From positions 372,001 to 436,000 of the forward strand of contig NZ_BOSE01000002.1 of assembly GCF_018403185.1 (NCBI RefSeq): 64,000 nt of DNA. The letters are read 5' to 3'. The position numbers were made by a program, and so were the translations under genes. This stretch comes from Paenibacillus montaniterrae. Its GTDB lineage: Bacteria; Bacillota; Bacilli; Paenibacillales; Paenibacillaceae. A model generated the notes under the pieces. That model was not told the origin of the DNA. It saw only the letters and a program-made list of their open reading frames with translations, and did no database searches. Within the stretch, counting starts at the first letter, position 1. The number at the start of each line of letters is the position of its first letter. Shown in pieces: positions 17,404-26,501 of this stretch.

Positions 17404-18930
17404 TTAATGTTGCAATTGGAATTGCTGGAACTGCCGTTGCACTTCGGCAAAAACGATGTCGAAGCCTGCCTTTTTTAGAGCCGCAAGAGCATCATCGTAA
17501 TACTCCTCATAACTGGCCAGACCAAAGCTGATCGGCTCAAATTTTTCTTTATAAACCGCCATCACCTGCGCCACCTCGTGCTTGACCGATTCCTCGTTGA
17601 AATGAAAGCCAAACAGCTTGGAAATGCGCGAATTTTCGTCATTCTTCAGCATATCATCGATAATATCATCCTCTAATCCGGCGGGAGCGGTAAAATAGTC
17701 TTTGTTGCGCCACATCCATTCGTACATCAGCTGGTCATTGGTAAGCTGCTTTATTTTGCCGTCTTCCAGTTCGTAGTCCTTGCCCTCTACTCCGTATATA
17801 ATCAGGTTGTAATTTTCTTTGCTGTGCAAAATCCAGTTCATAAACATCATCGCACGCTCGGGGTTTTCCGATGCCGCTGTAATCATAAAGGCTTCATTGC
17901 CCGGAGTCGTAATAAACTTGGGCTTATCCTTCGCCAAATAATATTCTCGCAGCCTCGCATTAGGATCGGCATTCCGTGCCGTTTGCAGGTTTTCCATTGC
18001 CCGCGACACCGCACCAACGCGAAACAAAAGCTTACCTGCATTCTCCTGATCGAACTTTGCCGCCGGATTGCCTACCAGATTGATGTCGATGATCCCCTGC
18101 TTCACCCAAGACTCTCGCAATTGGGCAACCTGCTTGTACAGCTCGGTCTCGACATAGCTCAACATTTCCCCGGCATCCTCATCCACAATAAATAACATCC
18201 GCTCATCCAAGGAGGAGTAGTTGCGATCTGTCAATTCCCGCCACAGCATTTCATGTCCGCGATCCGTTTCCAAATAGCCGTAGTAGCTTGGATCTATCGC
18301 TTGCATGCTTTTGAAAAACTGTTCCAAATCCGCGATCGTATTAATTTCTGACATGCCGACCTTCTCCAGCAAATCCTGACGAACCATAACAGAAGAAAAT
18401 TTTCCTGCCGAGGTAAACGCCTGGGACGGAATCGCCCATAGCTTTCCGTCGATCTCGTACTGCTTGAAATTCCCTTCCGGTATATGTTTAACCAAATCCT
18501 CCCCATGCTGCTCCAAAAGCTCATCTAAAGGCTGGATATAACCTTTGGTGTAATAGTAGGAAACGAATGGTGCGCCATACCAGAACAAATCGTAATCCTC
18601 TCCAGTGGATAGCGCCAGCTCTAATTTTTGTGAGTAGTTGGACCACGGGATATAAGTCAGCTCAAGCTTCATATTTAAATCCTTTTTAAGCCGATCATTT
18701 AATTCATTCTCCAAAAAGTCGCCCATCCGAGCCGACATATCGCCTGGCATAATCATTTTTAATGTGACGAATGATTCCAGTTCATCCTTCACTTGCCCAT
18801 CGACTGAATCAGCATCACCAAGCTCCTGCGTATTAGGGGCGTCAGAGTTGAAAAATTGGCCATATATGAAGTAAATCAAAGAGATGCCGAGCACTGCAAC
18901 TATACTAATAACAGCGAGTTTCTTATGCAC
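17404..18930 (-). CDS. Anchored extracellular solute-binding protein next to the YesMN-like pair
   Basis: 508 aa from a GTG start (MHKKLAVISIVAVLG) behind GGAGG. The N-terminal helix (about 5-27) lacks a lipobox cysteine, so this is a signal anchor or an ordinary signal peptide rather than a lipoprotein. The rest follows the family-1 binding-protein pattern (LELTYIPWSNYSQKLELALS, DYDLFWYGAPFVSYYYTKGY, then AMMFMNWILHSKENYNLI). It is separated from the permease genes by 226 bp and followed closely by the kinase, which suggests a sensing co-receptor rather than the main transport receptor; this is inferred from context. Confidence 0.85.
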   Translation of the reverse strand: MHKKLAVISIVAVLGISLIYFIYGQFFNSDAPNTQELGDADSVDGQVKDELESFVTLKMIMPGDMSARMGDFLENELNDRLKKDLNMKLELTYIPWSNYSQKLELALSTGEDYDLFWYGAPFVSYYYTKGYIQPLDELLEQHGEDLVKHIPEGNFKQYEIDGKLWAIPSQAFTSAGKFSSVMVRQDLLEKVGMSEINTIADLEQFFKSMQAIDPSYYGYLETDRGHEMLWRELTDRNYSSLDERMLFIVDEDAGEMLSYVETELYKQVAQLRESWVKQGIIDINLVGNPAAKFDQENAGKLLFRVGAVSRAMENLQTARNADPNARLREYYLAKDKPKFITTPGNEAFMITAASENPERAMMFMNWILHSKENYNLIIYGVEGKDYELEDGKIKQLTNDQLMYEWMWRNKDYFTAPAGLEDDIIDDMLKNDENSRISKLFGFHFNEESVKHEVAQVMAVYKEKFEPISFGLASYEEYYDDALAALKKAGFDIVFAEVQRQFQQFQLQH

Positions 18931-18980
18931 AGGCCGCCTCCTTCGCCATATCGTTTCATTAGTAGTGTCACAATAGTAGT

Positions 18981-19028
18981 TTACACGAAATCGTTTCTGG
19001 TGCTAATGTTTACGGATGATAAATTCAT
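18981..19028 (-). CDS. Candidate 15-codon leader peptide
   Basis: A frame MNLSSVNISTRNDFV starts 4 bases after the strong site AAGGAGGAG and ends in TAA, 51 bp before the start of the anchored binding-protein gene. A TATAAT on the same strand lies at 19105-19110. Either a regulatory upstream frame or a chance match; there is no other evidence of expression. Confidence 0.3.
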   Translation of the reverse strand: MNLSSVNISTRNDFV

Positions 19029-19120
19029 CGAACTCCTCCTTAGCAAAATTGAAAACGCTGTCATTTATAGGTTGCATTTATTCGATTCGCTTTGGTCATC
19101 GCTTATTATACAACAGACTA

Positions 19121-19144
19121 ATCCGGACTCCTCGAAGTCCGGAT
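19121..19144 (-). terminator. Hairpin downstream of the permease pair
   Basis: Perfect 9-bp stem ATCCGGACT/AGTCCGGAT with a 6-base loop, 13 bp after the permease stop. The following tract on the minus strand is only weakly T-rich, so this may be a partial terminator that limits read-through into the sensing genes. Confidence 0.5.
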
Positions 19145-19156
19145 ATTATTTGTTCA

Positions 19157-19987
19157 TTAGCCTTTGTGCGCGCTAAACGCAATCCCTTCAATAAATTGCT
19201 TCTGGAAAATAAAGAAGAGAATGATCATTGGAACGACTGCCATAAAAGCGCCCGCCATTAACACCGGGTAATCCGTCCCGAACATGGACACTAGCGTAGC
19301 AATGCCGGAAGATAACGTCATCTTCTCAGGCGAGCTATTAATAATGAGCGGCCATTGAAGCTCATTCCACGCCCATTGCAGTTGAATAATAACGATTGCA
19401 ACCAAAGCCGATTTCACAAGAGGAAGCATAATATGCCAATAAATTTGGAACGGGTTGCAGCCGTCGAGAACTGCCGCTTCCTCCAGCTCCTTGGAGATTG
19501 TTAAGAAAAACTGCCGCAAAAGAAATGTAGCGAACGGGCTAATCAATGACGTAATCCAAAGGGCGGTAACTGTATTGATCAATCCGAGGTCACTCATCAT
19601 CATATATTGCGGTGTGTAGAAAACTGGATTAGGCACCATCATAACTGACAGAATCAAGACAAATAGAATAGAGCTTCCCGGAAACCTGATCCGGGCAAAA
19701 GCATAGGCCGCCATCGAGCTGAAAATAACCGGAAACACGGTCTTCATCACGGCAGTTATAATTGTATTCAGGTAGTAATACGGAAAAGCCGATAATTTGA
19801 TCGCCTCAATATATCCTCTTAAGCTGGGGGCAGCAGGAAAATATCTAATCGGAATTTGCGTGGCTTCCGTTGTTGTTTTCAGCGATGTCAGCACCATCCA
19901 TACGAATGGAATGAGCATGGCAACGGAGCTGATAATAAGTATGATATGAACGATAGAGTTGACGTTCCTCGCCGATGAGAGCTGCAT
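19157..19987 (-). CDS. Carbohydrate ABC transporter permease (MalG type)
   Basis: 276 aa from the ATG of MQLSSARNVNS, preceded by AAAGGGGGAG; the longer frame would begin inside the upstream permease. Six membrane segments, and the EAA loop EAAVLDGCNPFQIYWHIMLP at about 190-209. It is the second permease of the binding protein-permease-permease set and ends before a hairpin at 19121-19144. Confidence 0.93.
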   Translation of the reverse strand: MQLSSARNVNSIVHIILIISSVAMLIPFVWMVLTSLKTTTEATQIPIRYFPAAPSLRGYIEAIKLSAFPYYYLNTIITAVMKTVFPVIFSSMAAYAFARIRFPGSSILFVLILSVMMVPNPVFYTPQYMMMSDLGLINTVTALWITSLISPFATFLLRQFFLTISKELEEAAVLDGCNPFQIYWHIMLPLVKSALVAIVIIQLQWAWNELQWPLIINSSPEKMTLSSGIATLVSMFGTDYPVLMAGAFMAVVPMIILFFIFQKQFIEGIAFSAHKG

Positions 19988-20003
19988 GTCTGCTCCCCCT
20001 TTC

Positions 20004-20873
20004 TTAGTCGTAGACGACCCATTTTTTCTGTAAAGCAAATTGGATTCCAGTTAATATCAAATTAATAACGAGCAGCACATTAATGATCGCTGCGCCATAA
20101 TTCGGATTAAAATAGACGAAGCTGTTTTGGTAATAGGCATAAACGAGCGAGCGAACGGAAGGAAGCGCCACATTCGTTTTTCCGATAATGAGATAGATCG
20201 AGTCAAATATTTGCGTCGCTCCAATAAACAGGATAATGCTGGTGAAGAACAGCGTCGGAGTCAGCATCGGAATGGTAATATAGCGAAATTTGTGAAAGCG
20301 CTTGGCGCCATCAATGTCGGCCGCCTCATACAGCGATTTTGGTATCCCTTGCAAGCCAGCGAGAATAAGCAGCATGTTCAAGCCAATTGCTCCCCACACG
20401 CCAACGATAACGAGGACGAACATCGCATAATTGGGATTAGACAGCCAGGCTTCTCGTGTGCCAAGTATATGATTGACGAGACCAAAGTCCTGTGCGAACA
20501 AAACAACCCATACCATCGCTGCCGCTGCCGGCATCGTGACCTGCGGCAAGAAAAAAATAACCCGATAAATAGATAAGCCTTTAATTTTGGTATTCAGAAG
20601 CACCGCAAAAAAGGTAGAAAGCGCAAGCGTAATCGGCACAAACAGTACCACATAATATAAAGTGTTGCGCAGATTTTGCCAAAACTCTTCATCTCGGAAC
20701 AGCTTCGCATAGTTGTCAAACCCAACCCAATGATTGACCAGCCCGAAATTTTCCGACTGTTGAAAGCTTAGCAAAATCGAATGGATAACCGGCCACCCCC
20801 AGAAAATCAATGTGCCCAGGAGAGTCGGTGCAATCATGAAATAGGCCCACACATATCTGCTTCTGGAATTCAA
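20004..20873 (-). CDS. Carbohydrate ABC transporter permease (MalF type)
   Basis: About 289 aa from a TTG start (NSRSRYVWAYFMIAP) placed 8 bases after AGGGAG; the in-frame GTG at 20882 directly abuts that site and is less likely. Six membrane segments and the loop EAADIDGAKRFHKFRYITIP mark a CUT1 permease. It lies 70 bp after the lipoprotein binding-protein gene. No ATPase is present in the cluster. Confidence 0.92.
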   Translation of the reverse strand: MNSRSRYVWAYFMIAPTLLGTLIFWGWPVIHSILLSFQQSENFGLVNHWVGFDNYAKLFRDEEFWQNLRNTLYYVVLFVPITLALSTFFAVLLNTKIKGLSIYRVIFFLPQVTMPAAAAMVWVVLFAQDFGLVNHILGTREAWLSNPNYAMFVLVIVGVWGAIGLNMLLILAGLQGIPKSLYEAADIDGAKRFHKFRYITIPMLTPTLFFTSIILFIGATQIFDSIYLIIGKTNVALPSVRSLVYAYYQNSFVYFNPNYGAAIINVLLVINLILTGIQFALQKKWVVYD

Positions 20874-20943
20874 ACTGACCACTCCCTACTCATCGCTTAC
20901 GCCCCTGATCAGCAGGAGCGTACACGAATGACGTTATTTTGTT

Positions 20944-22251
20944 TTATTTCGTTGCGGCTATCGCTTCATTCATCATCTCGGCAACCTTGGTCGCGGCTTC
21001 CTCTACTGTGATCGCTCCGCCCCACGCTTGCGACATAATCTCAGGCTCCTTCGCGAACCATACCGGATATGCCATAGTGCCGCTTGGATATGGAACGGTA
21101 TCGGCTACTTGATCGATGAATATTTGCAGGTTCAAATGCGGTTTCGATTTCACCCATGCATCCTGCGTGCCGCTGAATGCCGGAATTGCCGCTCCCATTT
21201 CTGCTGTAATTTCTGCCGCTCTTTGCGAGCCAAGGAATTTGAGGAATAACCATGCTTCCTCCTTGTTTTTTCCTGCAGCGGACATGACGTTAGCCAGTCC
21301 GTTAATGATATTGCCTCGCTTCACCTTGCCCTTAGGCAATACCGCCCAATCCCATTTACCCTTAATAATCTCGCTGCTATCAATATCGCTAATTCTCCAG
21401 GAGCCGTCGAAGATCATCGCTAATCTTCCAGATTTGAACATCTCGGTCGCTTCCGTATCGGTCATTTGCTGATGAGTCGGAGAAGCGCCGTCAAGAATCA
21501 TTTGATAACGGGCCTTCAATGCTTCAATCGAGGCTGGATCATTATAGCCTGATTTACTCATATCGGCTGACAGAATGCTTCCGCCGTTCGCCAGCATGTC
21601 GTTCCAATATCCCGTCTGCGTATCCAGTTTTGCCCCGAAGCCATAGATGCCTTTATCAGGCTGGCTTAATTGCTTGGCCACCTCGGCAAGCTTCGCATAG
21701 TCCCAGGTTTCGTCCGGGTAAGGAATGCCCGCTTGATCGAACAATTCTTTGTTGTACGCCAGGCCAATCGTGTCAAAGTCCTTCGGCACGCCGTAGTTCT
21801 CACCGTTCAGCGTATAAATCGAGGCAAGATCTGCTTCGTAATTGCTCAAATCAATTTCTCCAGCCTGCACCTTGCTTGTGATTGGCTCCAGAAAATCTCC
21901 TGTTGCATATTTGATGAATTGACCTCCATGCATCCAGAACACATCAGGCAGCGTCCCTGCCGGAGCAGCAGCAGACATTTTCGTCCAATAATCTCCCCAC
22001 GGGATCACTTCGACCTTGACCTTAATATGTGGATTTTGCTCCGTAAATTCCTTGGCTATCGCTTCCATCGCCGGCTGCTGAATTTTGTCCCAAATCGAAT
22101 AAGTAAGCGTTACCTCTTTTTTGGAGTCAGTAGATGCGCCGCCGCTATTACTGCTTGTTCCGCTGTTCGAGCCATTGCTGCAAGCAGAAGCAAGCAATGC
22201 CATGACAAGAAATAATGTGGTCATGAACAAAAATTTGTTTCCTCTCTTCAT
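20944..22251 (-). CDS. Extracellular solute-binding lipoprotein (family 1)
   Basis: 435 aa. The signal peptide ends in the lipobox LASAC (Cys about residue 24) and a Ser/Asn/Gly linker follows. Mature sequence has typical sugar-binding-protein segments: KEVTLTYSIWDKIQQPAMEA, PHIKVKVEVIPWGDYWTKM, LPDVFWMHGGQFIKYA and EAWLFLKFLGSQRAAEI. It is the first gene of the transporter operon. A palindromic site 28 bp upstream matches the operators of the LacI gene at 25-26 kb, so this operon is probably repressed by that protein. Confidence 0.93.
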   Translation of the reverse strand: MKRGNKFLFMTTLFLVMALLASACSNGSNSGTSSNSGGASTDSKKEVTLTYSIWDKIQQPAMEAIAKEFTEQNPHIKVKVEVIPWGDYWTKMSAAAPAGTLPDVFWMHGGQFIKYATGDFLEPITSKVQAGEIDLSNYEADLASIYTLNGENYGVPKDFDTIGLAYNKELFDQAGIPYPDETWDYAKLAEVAKQLSQPDKGIYGFGAKLDTQTGYWNDMLANGGSILSADMSKSGYNDPASIEALKARYQMILDGASPTHQQMTDTEATEMFKSGRLAMIFDGSWRISDIDSSEIIKGKWDWAVLPKGKVKRGNIINGLANVMSAAGKNKEEAWLFLKFLGSQRAAEITAEMGAAIPAFSGTQDAWVKSKPHLNLQIFIDQVADTVPYPSGTMAYPVWFAKEPEIMSQAWGGAITVEEAATKVAEMMNEAIAATK

Positions 22252-22278
22252 TTTACATCCCCCTGTTAAATAGTTTAG

Positions 22279-22290
22279 GCAAATTTTTGC
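22279..22290. promoter_or_regulatory. LacI-type operator upstream of the binding-protein operon
   Basis: GCAAATTTTTGC, an imperfect palindrome 28 bp before the ATG. It matches the sites at 25274-25297 and 26480-26493 in spacing and half-site. Confidence 0.55.
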
Positions 22291-22444
22291 ATAAAAGATA
22301 TAACACTTCGCTTTGCCTCTTACATTCTCATTGTAAACGACAGCTTAACTCCTTATAAATGCCCCATATTTAAGATTAGAGGCCAAATTATTAAGGTGGA
22401 AAGCATGTCTGCATGAATATTTCTTAACTTAAAGTTAGGAAATT

Positions 22445-22456
22445 ATTTGCGCAAAT
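22445..22456. promoter_or_regulatory. Second ATTTGCGCAAAT operator in the same intergenic region
   Basis: Perfect 12-bp palindrome, identical to each half of the double site at 25274-25297. It lies between the terminator at 22484-22523 and the binding-protein gene, about 190 bp upstream of its start, where it could support a repression loop. Confidence 0.5.
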
Positions 22457-22483
22457 ATCTTTTTTCTGATTGCTGGCAGGACC

Positions 22484-22523
22484 ACAAAAGACCGGTTCCG
22501 CTGTCTACGGACCGGTCTTTTGT
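22484..22523 (-). terminator. Terminator of the DUF4832 gene
   Basis: Perfect 13-bp stem ACAAAAGACCGGT/ACCGGTCTTTTGT with a 14-base loop, 66 bp downstream of the stop codon. T-runs lie within the stem on both strands, so it may act in both directions. Confidence 0.75.
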
Positions 22524-22589
22524 TTTAAGGGCTTATGGACAGCCCCTTTCATGCTGCATGGATGTCACCGCATTTCGATGCAGATACGC

Positions 22590-25250
22590 TTATTCAAAGC
22601 GCATCTCGTCTATCCAGATCGTGCCATTGCCGCCATGCCAGAACGTCATGGTCAATTGTCCAGGATTGCTGCGATCAACGCCGTTGGCTGCCAAATCAAT
22701 CTCGATATTTTTGTAGTCAGTCGTTATCGTATCACCACTAAATGCTCCTAGTGTTTTGCTTACTCCACCGATAGTAAGCTGAAACTTATTTTGTTCGCCA
22801 CCATTTGCCCCTTTGATGCGAATTACCATTTTCGAATACTCCTCAATGCTTTGGTCGATATTCGTGCCGAGCCAACCGTCGTTGTTATATTGCAGCTTCA
22901 AGGCGCCTGCTTCAATGACGCCTGCGTTATTTATGAATCCGTTAGCGCCCGCCCATTTGCCCAGATCGTTCGCTCCTGGCCAGCTTGGCGAGTTATCAAA
23001 GTTATCGAGTAATAAAATGTCCGTTTCGCCTCCGCCGTTATGGCTGCCAGCAGCGATTTGAATACGGTCAAGATCGGGGGCCCAGCCCGTAGGATTCGAG
23101 AAATGAATCGTATTATTGCCTGCATTCAGCTGGATCTCGGTTTGAAAGGTGCCAATTGTCGTCCAGCCTCCTGTGCTTGGCAGATTGAGCGTGTAAGGCG
23201 CTGCTCCATTTACACGCACTTGTATCGAGCGAGCCTCGCCACTTAGGTAAGAAATCGTCATCGTATATGTTCCTGCAGCAGATGCATTTATTCCGTTAAA
23301 TTGCAAAGCCCCATCGTTGTTTCCGATATACCCTACCTTGGAGCCGCCCGAGCATAAGCCGCATTCGGAAATAATCGCCGCCCCGGTCCGCGTATTGTTG
23401 ACAGCCTCCGCTTCATATACAGTGCCAGCATCGTTTCCTCTGCTATCCTGTGTCATTGCATTAACGACGTTGCTTGCGCTGGATACATTCCCTGCCGCAT
23501 CCTTGGCTCTGACTGTATAGCTGTAATTCGTATTTGGACTTAGCCCGGTATCGGTAAAGCTGTTCGTGCTTGAAGAGCCTGCCCACGAGCTTCCACGGTA
23601 AATGTCGTAGCCAGTCACGCCCACGTTATCATTCGAAGCAGACCAGGTAAGGCTGACGCTGCTTGTCGTCGTTCCAGTCACCGTTAAATTAGCAGGCGGG
23701 CTTGGCGCCTCGCTATCCGTGCTTCCTCCATCACTATAGCCGCCATCATATGGCGTTTGGGTCAGACTGTACGAAAGGGTGTTATCCGACTTCAACGAAT
23801 CAAATGGACCAATGTTTTGATTGGCAGGAGCCATGCCGATGCCCACATTGCCGAGCGGCGTTCTGCCGCCTGTATAATAATTGGTATTGGCGAATCTGGC
23901 GCTAGGCTTATATCCATAAGGATCAAGGATGGAAAGCGCCAACGTATACGTTCCTGCAGGCATATTGGCAGGAATTTCGAATGTACCGGAAACCTGATGA
24001 ACGGCAGGAGCTTGATTATATTGACGGGTCGAGCTATTCCAATCATCTCCCGGCATCCAGCTTCGTATATCGACGTTATTGAATACCCCCTTCCACGCTA
24101 CTGTACGGTCACTTCTCAATAAGCTGGCTTCTACAGGCCAATCGTAATAGAACGGAGCAGCTCCCTTATTAACGACCTGGAACGATACGTCCATTAACTC
24201 GCCAGGCTGCACACTGCCGGAAAATGTCGCTTGATTGATGACGAAGCGATAGCCGAATTCCTTCTGCATTAAAGCTGCCCCTTGCGAAACAGCAGAATTT
24301 CCAGCATCGTACAAGTCGATCCAGCCAAGGCTGGTTGTATGTGTTTTTTTAATCCAGTCAATAACAAAGTTGCGATGGTTCGGATCGCTCAGCGTATCAT
24401 TAGGTGAATCGCCCGGTTGAATATGCTTTTGCCCCCAATCGTAGGCGACCTCGCCGCCGTTAATCTGTGTCCGCCACACATCCCTTGCAACAATGCCTTC
24501 TCCTCCCGGCAGATCGTCGATTAAAGCAAAGGAATCCCACAGGAATCCGAAATTATAATTTTGGAATGTTTCGGGATAGCGCACCTGTACTTTTTTGTTT
24601 TGAAATGCTTGCTCGGCTGCATCACCCAATGCCGTCTGAAAGCTGAGCGGAATCCGATCTGTTCCGTCAGCCAGCTTATCCGGCCATATATGATGCTCCC
24701 CCCAATTCCCCCACAGCCCCAGCTCAATGTAAGCAACTCTAGGATCGTTATCCCAGGCTTGACCAAGCTTCTGAATGAAAGCTGTCAGTCGGTTTTTCAA
24801 CGTTTCAGATGTCCATTGCGTCGTTACATCCCCATGCGGTACGCCTTGCGGCCAATACTCTCCCACGTTTGGATATACAATAAACACACGCGGAATTACT
24901 TTTATATTCCGGGTTTCGATCCCCGCCCAAGCCGTATTGCTCCAATCCTTGATCTTCTGCACCGAGTCGGAAGCCGCATTCTCCAAATCTGTGTATTTGA
25001 TATAATGCTTAAACACAGTGCCATACTCATGGTTGGAAAACCCGGCATCATTTACAAAACGGGTTGGCCTGAATCCTTTAAACGGGTTTTTGAACGCTTC
25101 TTGCGTCTCCGTCAAATTAACCGTAATCGATCCGGCAGCCGCTGAAGCCGAAGCCGTATCAAGCAGCGGCATAGCATGCGCACCTCCCACCAGCAAAACA
25201 AGCAAAACCGCAAACGCTTTCAAAAAGGAGTCGTTCAACCTTCGTTTCAT
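22590..25250 (-). CDS. Secreted DUF4832-type glycoside-hydrolase-like protein with fibronectin III and CBM-like modules
   Basis: 886 aa from the ATG 7 bases after GGAGGG. A signal peptide of about 35 residues is followed by a region with DUF4874/DUF4832 character (about 45-500): NPFKGFRPTRF, RNIKVIPRVFIVYPN, IELGLWGNWGEHHIWP and a later beta-sandwich. A fibronectin type III domain follows (about 515-605; PSPPANLTVTGTTTSSVSL), then a CBM6/35-like domain (about 615-735; VYEAEAVNNTRTGA) and a C-terminal beta-sandwich that ends at the stop. Enzymatic activity on polysaccharide is inferred from architecture and neighbours; no catalytic residues can be assigned. Two palindromic operators overlap the start of its transcript. 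Confidence 0.85.
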   Translation of the reverse strand: MKRRLNDSFLKAFAVLLVLLVGGAHAMPLLDTASASAAAGSITVNLTETQEAFKNPFKGFRPTRFVNDAGFSNHEYGTVFKHYIKYTDLENAASDSVQKIKDWSNTAWAGIETRNIKVIPRVFIVYPNVGEYWPQGVPHGDVTTQWTSETLKNRLTAFIQKLGQAWDNDPRVAYIELGLWGNWGEHHIWPDKLADGTDRIPLSFQTALGDAAEQAFQNKKVQVRYPETFQNYNFGFLWDSFALIDDLPGGEGIVARDVWRTQINGGEVAYDWGQKHIQPGDSPNDTLSDPNHRNFVIDWIKKTHTTSLGWIDLYDAGNSAVSQGAALMQKEFGYRFVINQATFSGSVQPGELMDVSFQVVNKGAAPFYYDWPVEASLLRSDRTVAWKGVFNNVDIRSWMPGDDWNSSTRQYNQAPAVHQVSGTFEIPANMPAGTYTLALSILDPYGYKPSARFANTNYYTGGRTPLGNVGIGMAPANQNIGPFDSLKSDNTLSYSLTQTPYDGGYSDGGSTDSEAPSPPANLTVTGTTTSSVSLTWSASNDNVGVTGYDIYRGSSWAGSSSTNSFTDTGLSPNTNYSYTVRAKDAAGNVSSASNVVNAMTQDSRGNDAGTVYEAEAVNNTRTGAAIISECGLCSGGSKVGYIGNNDGALQFNGINASAAGTYTMTISYLSGEARSIQVRVNGAAPYTLNLPSTGGWTTIGTFQTEIQLNAGNNTIHFSNPTGWAPDLDRIQIAAGSHNGGGETDILLLDNFDNSPSWPGANDLGKWAGANGFINNAGVIEAGALKLQYNNDGWLGTNIDQSIEEYSKMVIRIKGANGGEQNKFQLTIGGVSKTLGAFSGDTITTDYKNIEIDLAANGVDRSNPGQLTMTFWHGGNGTIWIDEMRFE

Positions 25251-25273
25251 CAATCATCCCTCCATTTGATTTT

Positions 25274-25297
25274 ATTTGCGCAAATATTTGCGCAAAT
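25274..25297. promoter_or_regulatory. Double LacI-type operator upstream of the DUF4832 gene
   Basis: Two abutting 12-bp palindromes (ATTTGCGCAAAT at 25274-25285 and 25286-25297), which together also read as one palindrome centred on GCAAATATTTGC. They lie just downstream of the promoter at 25308-25337, a position suited to repression. Confidence 0.65.
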
Positions 25298-25307
25298 TTT
25301 CGTTTTT

Positions 25308-25337
25308 AGTATATGCCAACTAAGTATGCTCCGTCAA
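25308..25337 (-). promoter_or_regulatory. Sigma-A-like promoter of the DUF4832 gene
   Basis: On the minus strand TTGACG (25337-25332), an 18-bp spacer and TATACT (25313-25308). The same layout precedes the divergent-family lacI gene at 26502-26531. Confidence 0.65.
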
Positions 25338-25372
25338 TCAAAATAATTTGAGAGATTCCTAGCGCAACAAAA

Positions 25373-25426
25373 AATAGGAGTTGTCCAGAAAGTCAGTGAA
25401 AACTGACACTCTGAACAACTCCTATT
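25373..25426 (-). terminator. Terminator of the 25.4-kb lacI gene
   Basis: A 17-bp outer stem (AATAGGAGTTGTCCAGA with its partner, one mismatch) encloses an inner stem AGTCAGT/ACTGAC. It begins 30 bp after the stop codon. Confidence 0.75.
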
Positions 25427-25456
25427 GTGGTGCTACAGCTACAGCTCGTTGCCTCG

Positions 25457-26458
25457 TTATAGCTTTGCACATGATTCACGCTCGATCAACTCTGTTTTTA
25501 AACTGATATTTACCTCTGATATATTTTTGTTTGTAATTAATTCAGTCAAAACTTTTACGATGATCGAACTTATATCGTATTTAAACCTGCGCACGGTTGT
25601 TAATGGTGGAATCATATATTCAGACAGCTTCAAATCATCGAAGCCAATTAAGGAAACATCATAAGGAATACGAATGTTCATCTCCGCTAATCCTTTCATC
25701 GCCCCATAAGCGATGATATCATTAAACGTAAAAATCGCGGTAATGGACGACTCTTTGCTCATCAATTGCTTTACTGATTCATATCCATGCGATGGATCAA
25801 AAGCGCCCATCAGAACATTGCTATCCATCCAGGGCAATTTCAAATCTCGAAATGCGTCTTTGCATCCGTCCAGTCGGTTTACATTGACAAGATGATTTTT
25901 AGGACCTGCAATAATCCCGATTTTGCGATGCCCCAAGCCATGCAAATATGTAATCACCTCATAAGCGCCTTTCCGATTATCGTAATCGATATAATTATGG
26001 CCGTATTTATACGTTCTTCCGTTTGTAAGCAGGTACGGAATTTTAGCACTCTCCAGCTCATCAAACAGCTTATCATTCACAACAGGATCAAAAAAGATCG
26101 CTGCATCCACCTTTTCCTCATTCAACAGCTTATACGCCGGAGAAGACTGCAAGTCCGGATAATGCTTCACGATCTGAATCTGATGACCGTATGCTTCAAA
26201 TTCTTCCTTCAAGTGATTCAAATCGGCAGAAGTAGATGGATCATTATCAAAAAAGTCATTATTGCCAGGAACAATTACGACTATATTATAGGAAATGCCT
26301 GCCAGCTTGGAGGGAGTAATACCCGGTTTTAAATATTCATGAGCAATATCCAACACCTTTCGCCGCGTTTCCTCGCTGAAATTGCCCTGATTATTTATAA
26401 TCCTGGACACCGTACTTATCGAAACATTTGCCTTTTTTGCAATTTCCTTAAGCTTCAC
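25457..26458 (-). CDS. LacI family transcriptional regulator of the 20-25 kb sugar genes
   Basis: 333 aa from the GTG of VKLKEIAKKANVSISTVSRIINN, eight bases after GGAGGG; an upstream frame start at 26521 would overlap the promoter and operator. N-terminal LacI helix-turn-helix, then a ligand-binding domain (VVIVPGNNDFFDND, HRKIGIIAGPKNHLV, ITAIFTFNDIIAYGAMKGL, LIGFDD). A palindromic site GCGAAAATTTTTGC lies 22 bp ahead of the start, so it probably represses itself as well as the DUF4832 gene and the binding-protein operon. Confidence 0.93.
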   Translation of the reverse strand: MKLKEIAKKANVSISTVSRIINNQGNFSEETRRKVLDIAHEYLKPGITPSKLAGISYNIVVIVPGNNDFFDNDPSTSADLNHLKEEFEAYGHQIQIVKHYPDLQSSPAYKLLNEEKVDAAIFFDPVVNDKLFDELESAKIPYLLTNGRTYKYGHNYIDYDNRKGAYEVITYLHGLGHRKIGIIAGPKNHLVNVNRLDGCKDAFRDLKLPWMDSNVLMGAFDPSHGYESVKQLMSKESSITAIFTFNDIIAYGAMKGLAEMNIRIPYDVSLIGFDDLKLSEYMIPPLTTVRRFKYDISSIIVKVLTELITNKNISEVNISLKTELIERESCAKL

Positions 26459-26479
26459 TTCCCCCACCCTCCAATCCTT

Positions 26480-26493
26480 GCGAAAATTTTTGC
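26480..26493. promoter_or_regulatory. Operator upstream of the 25.4-kb lacI gene
   Basis: GCGAAAATTTTTGC imperfect palindrome, between the promoter (26502-26531) and the GTG start. Same half-sites as the operators at 22279 and 25274. Confidence 0.55.
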
Positions 26494-26501
26494 ACAAAAA
26501 A

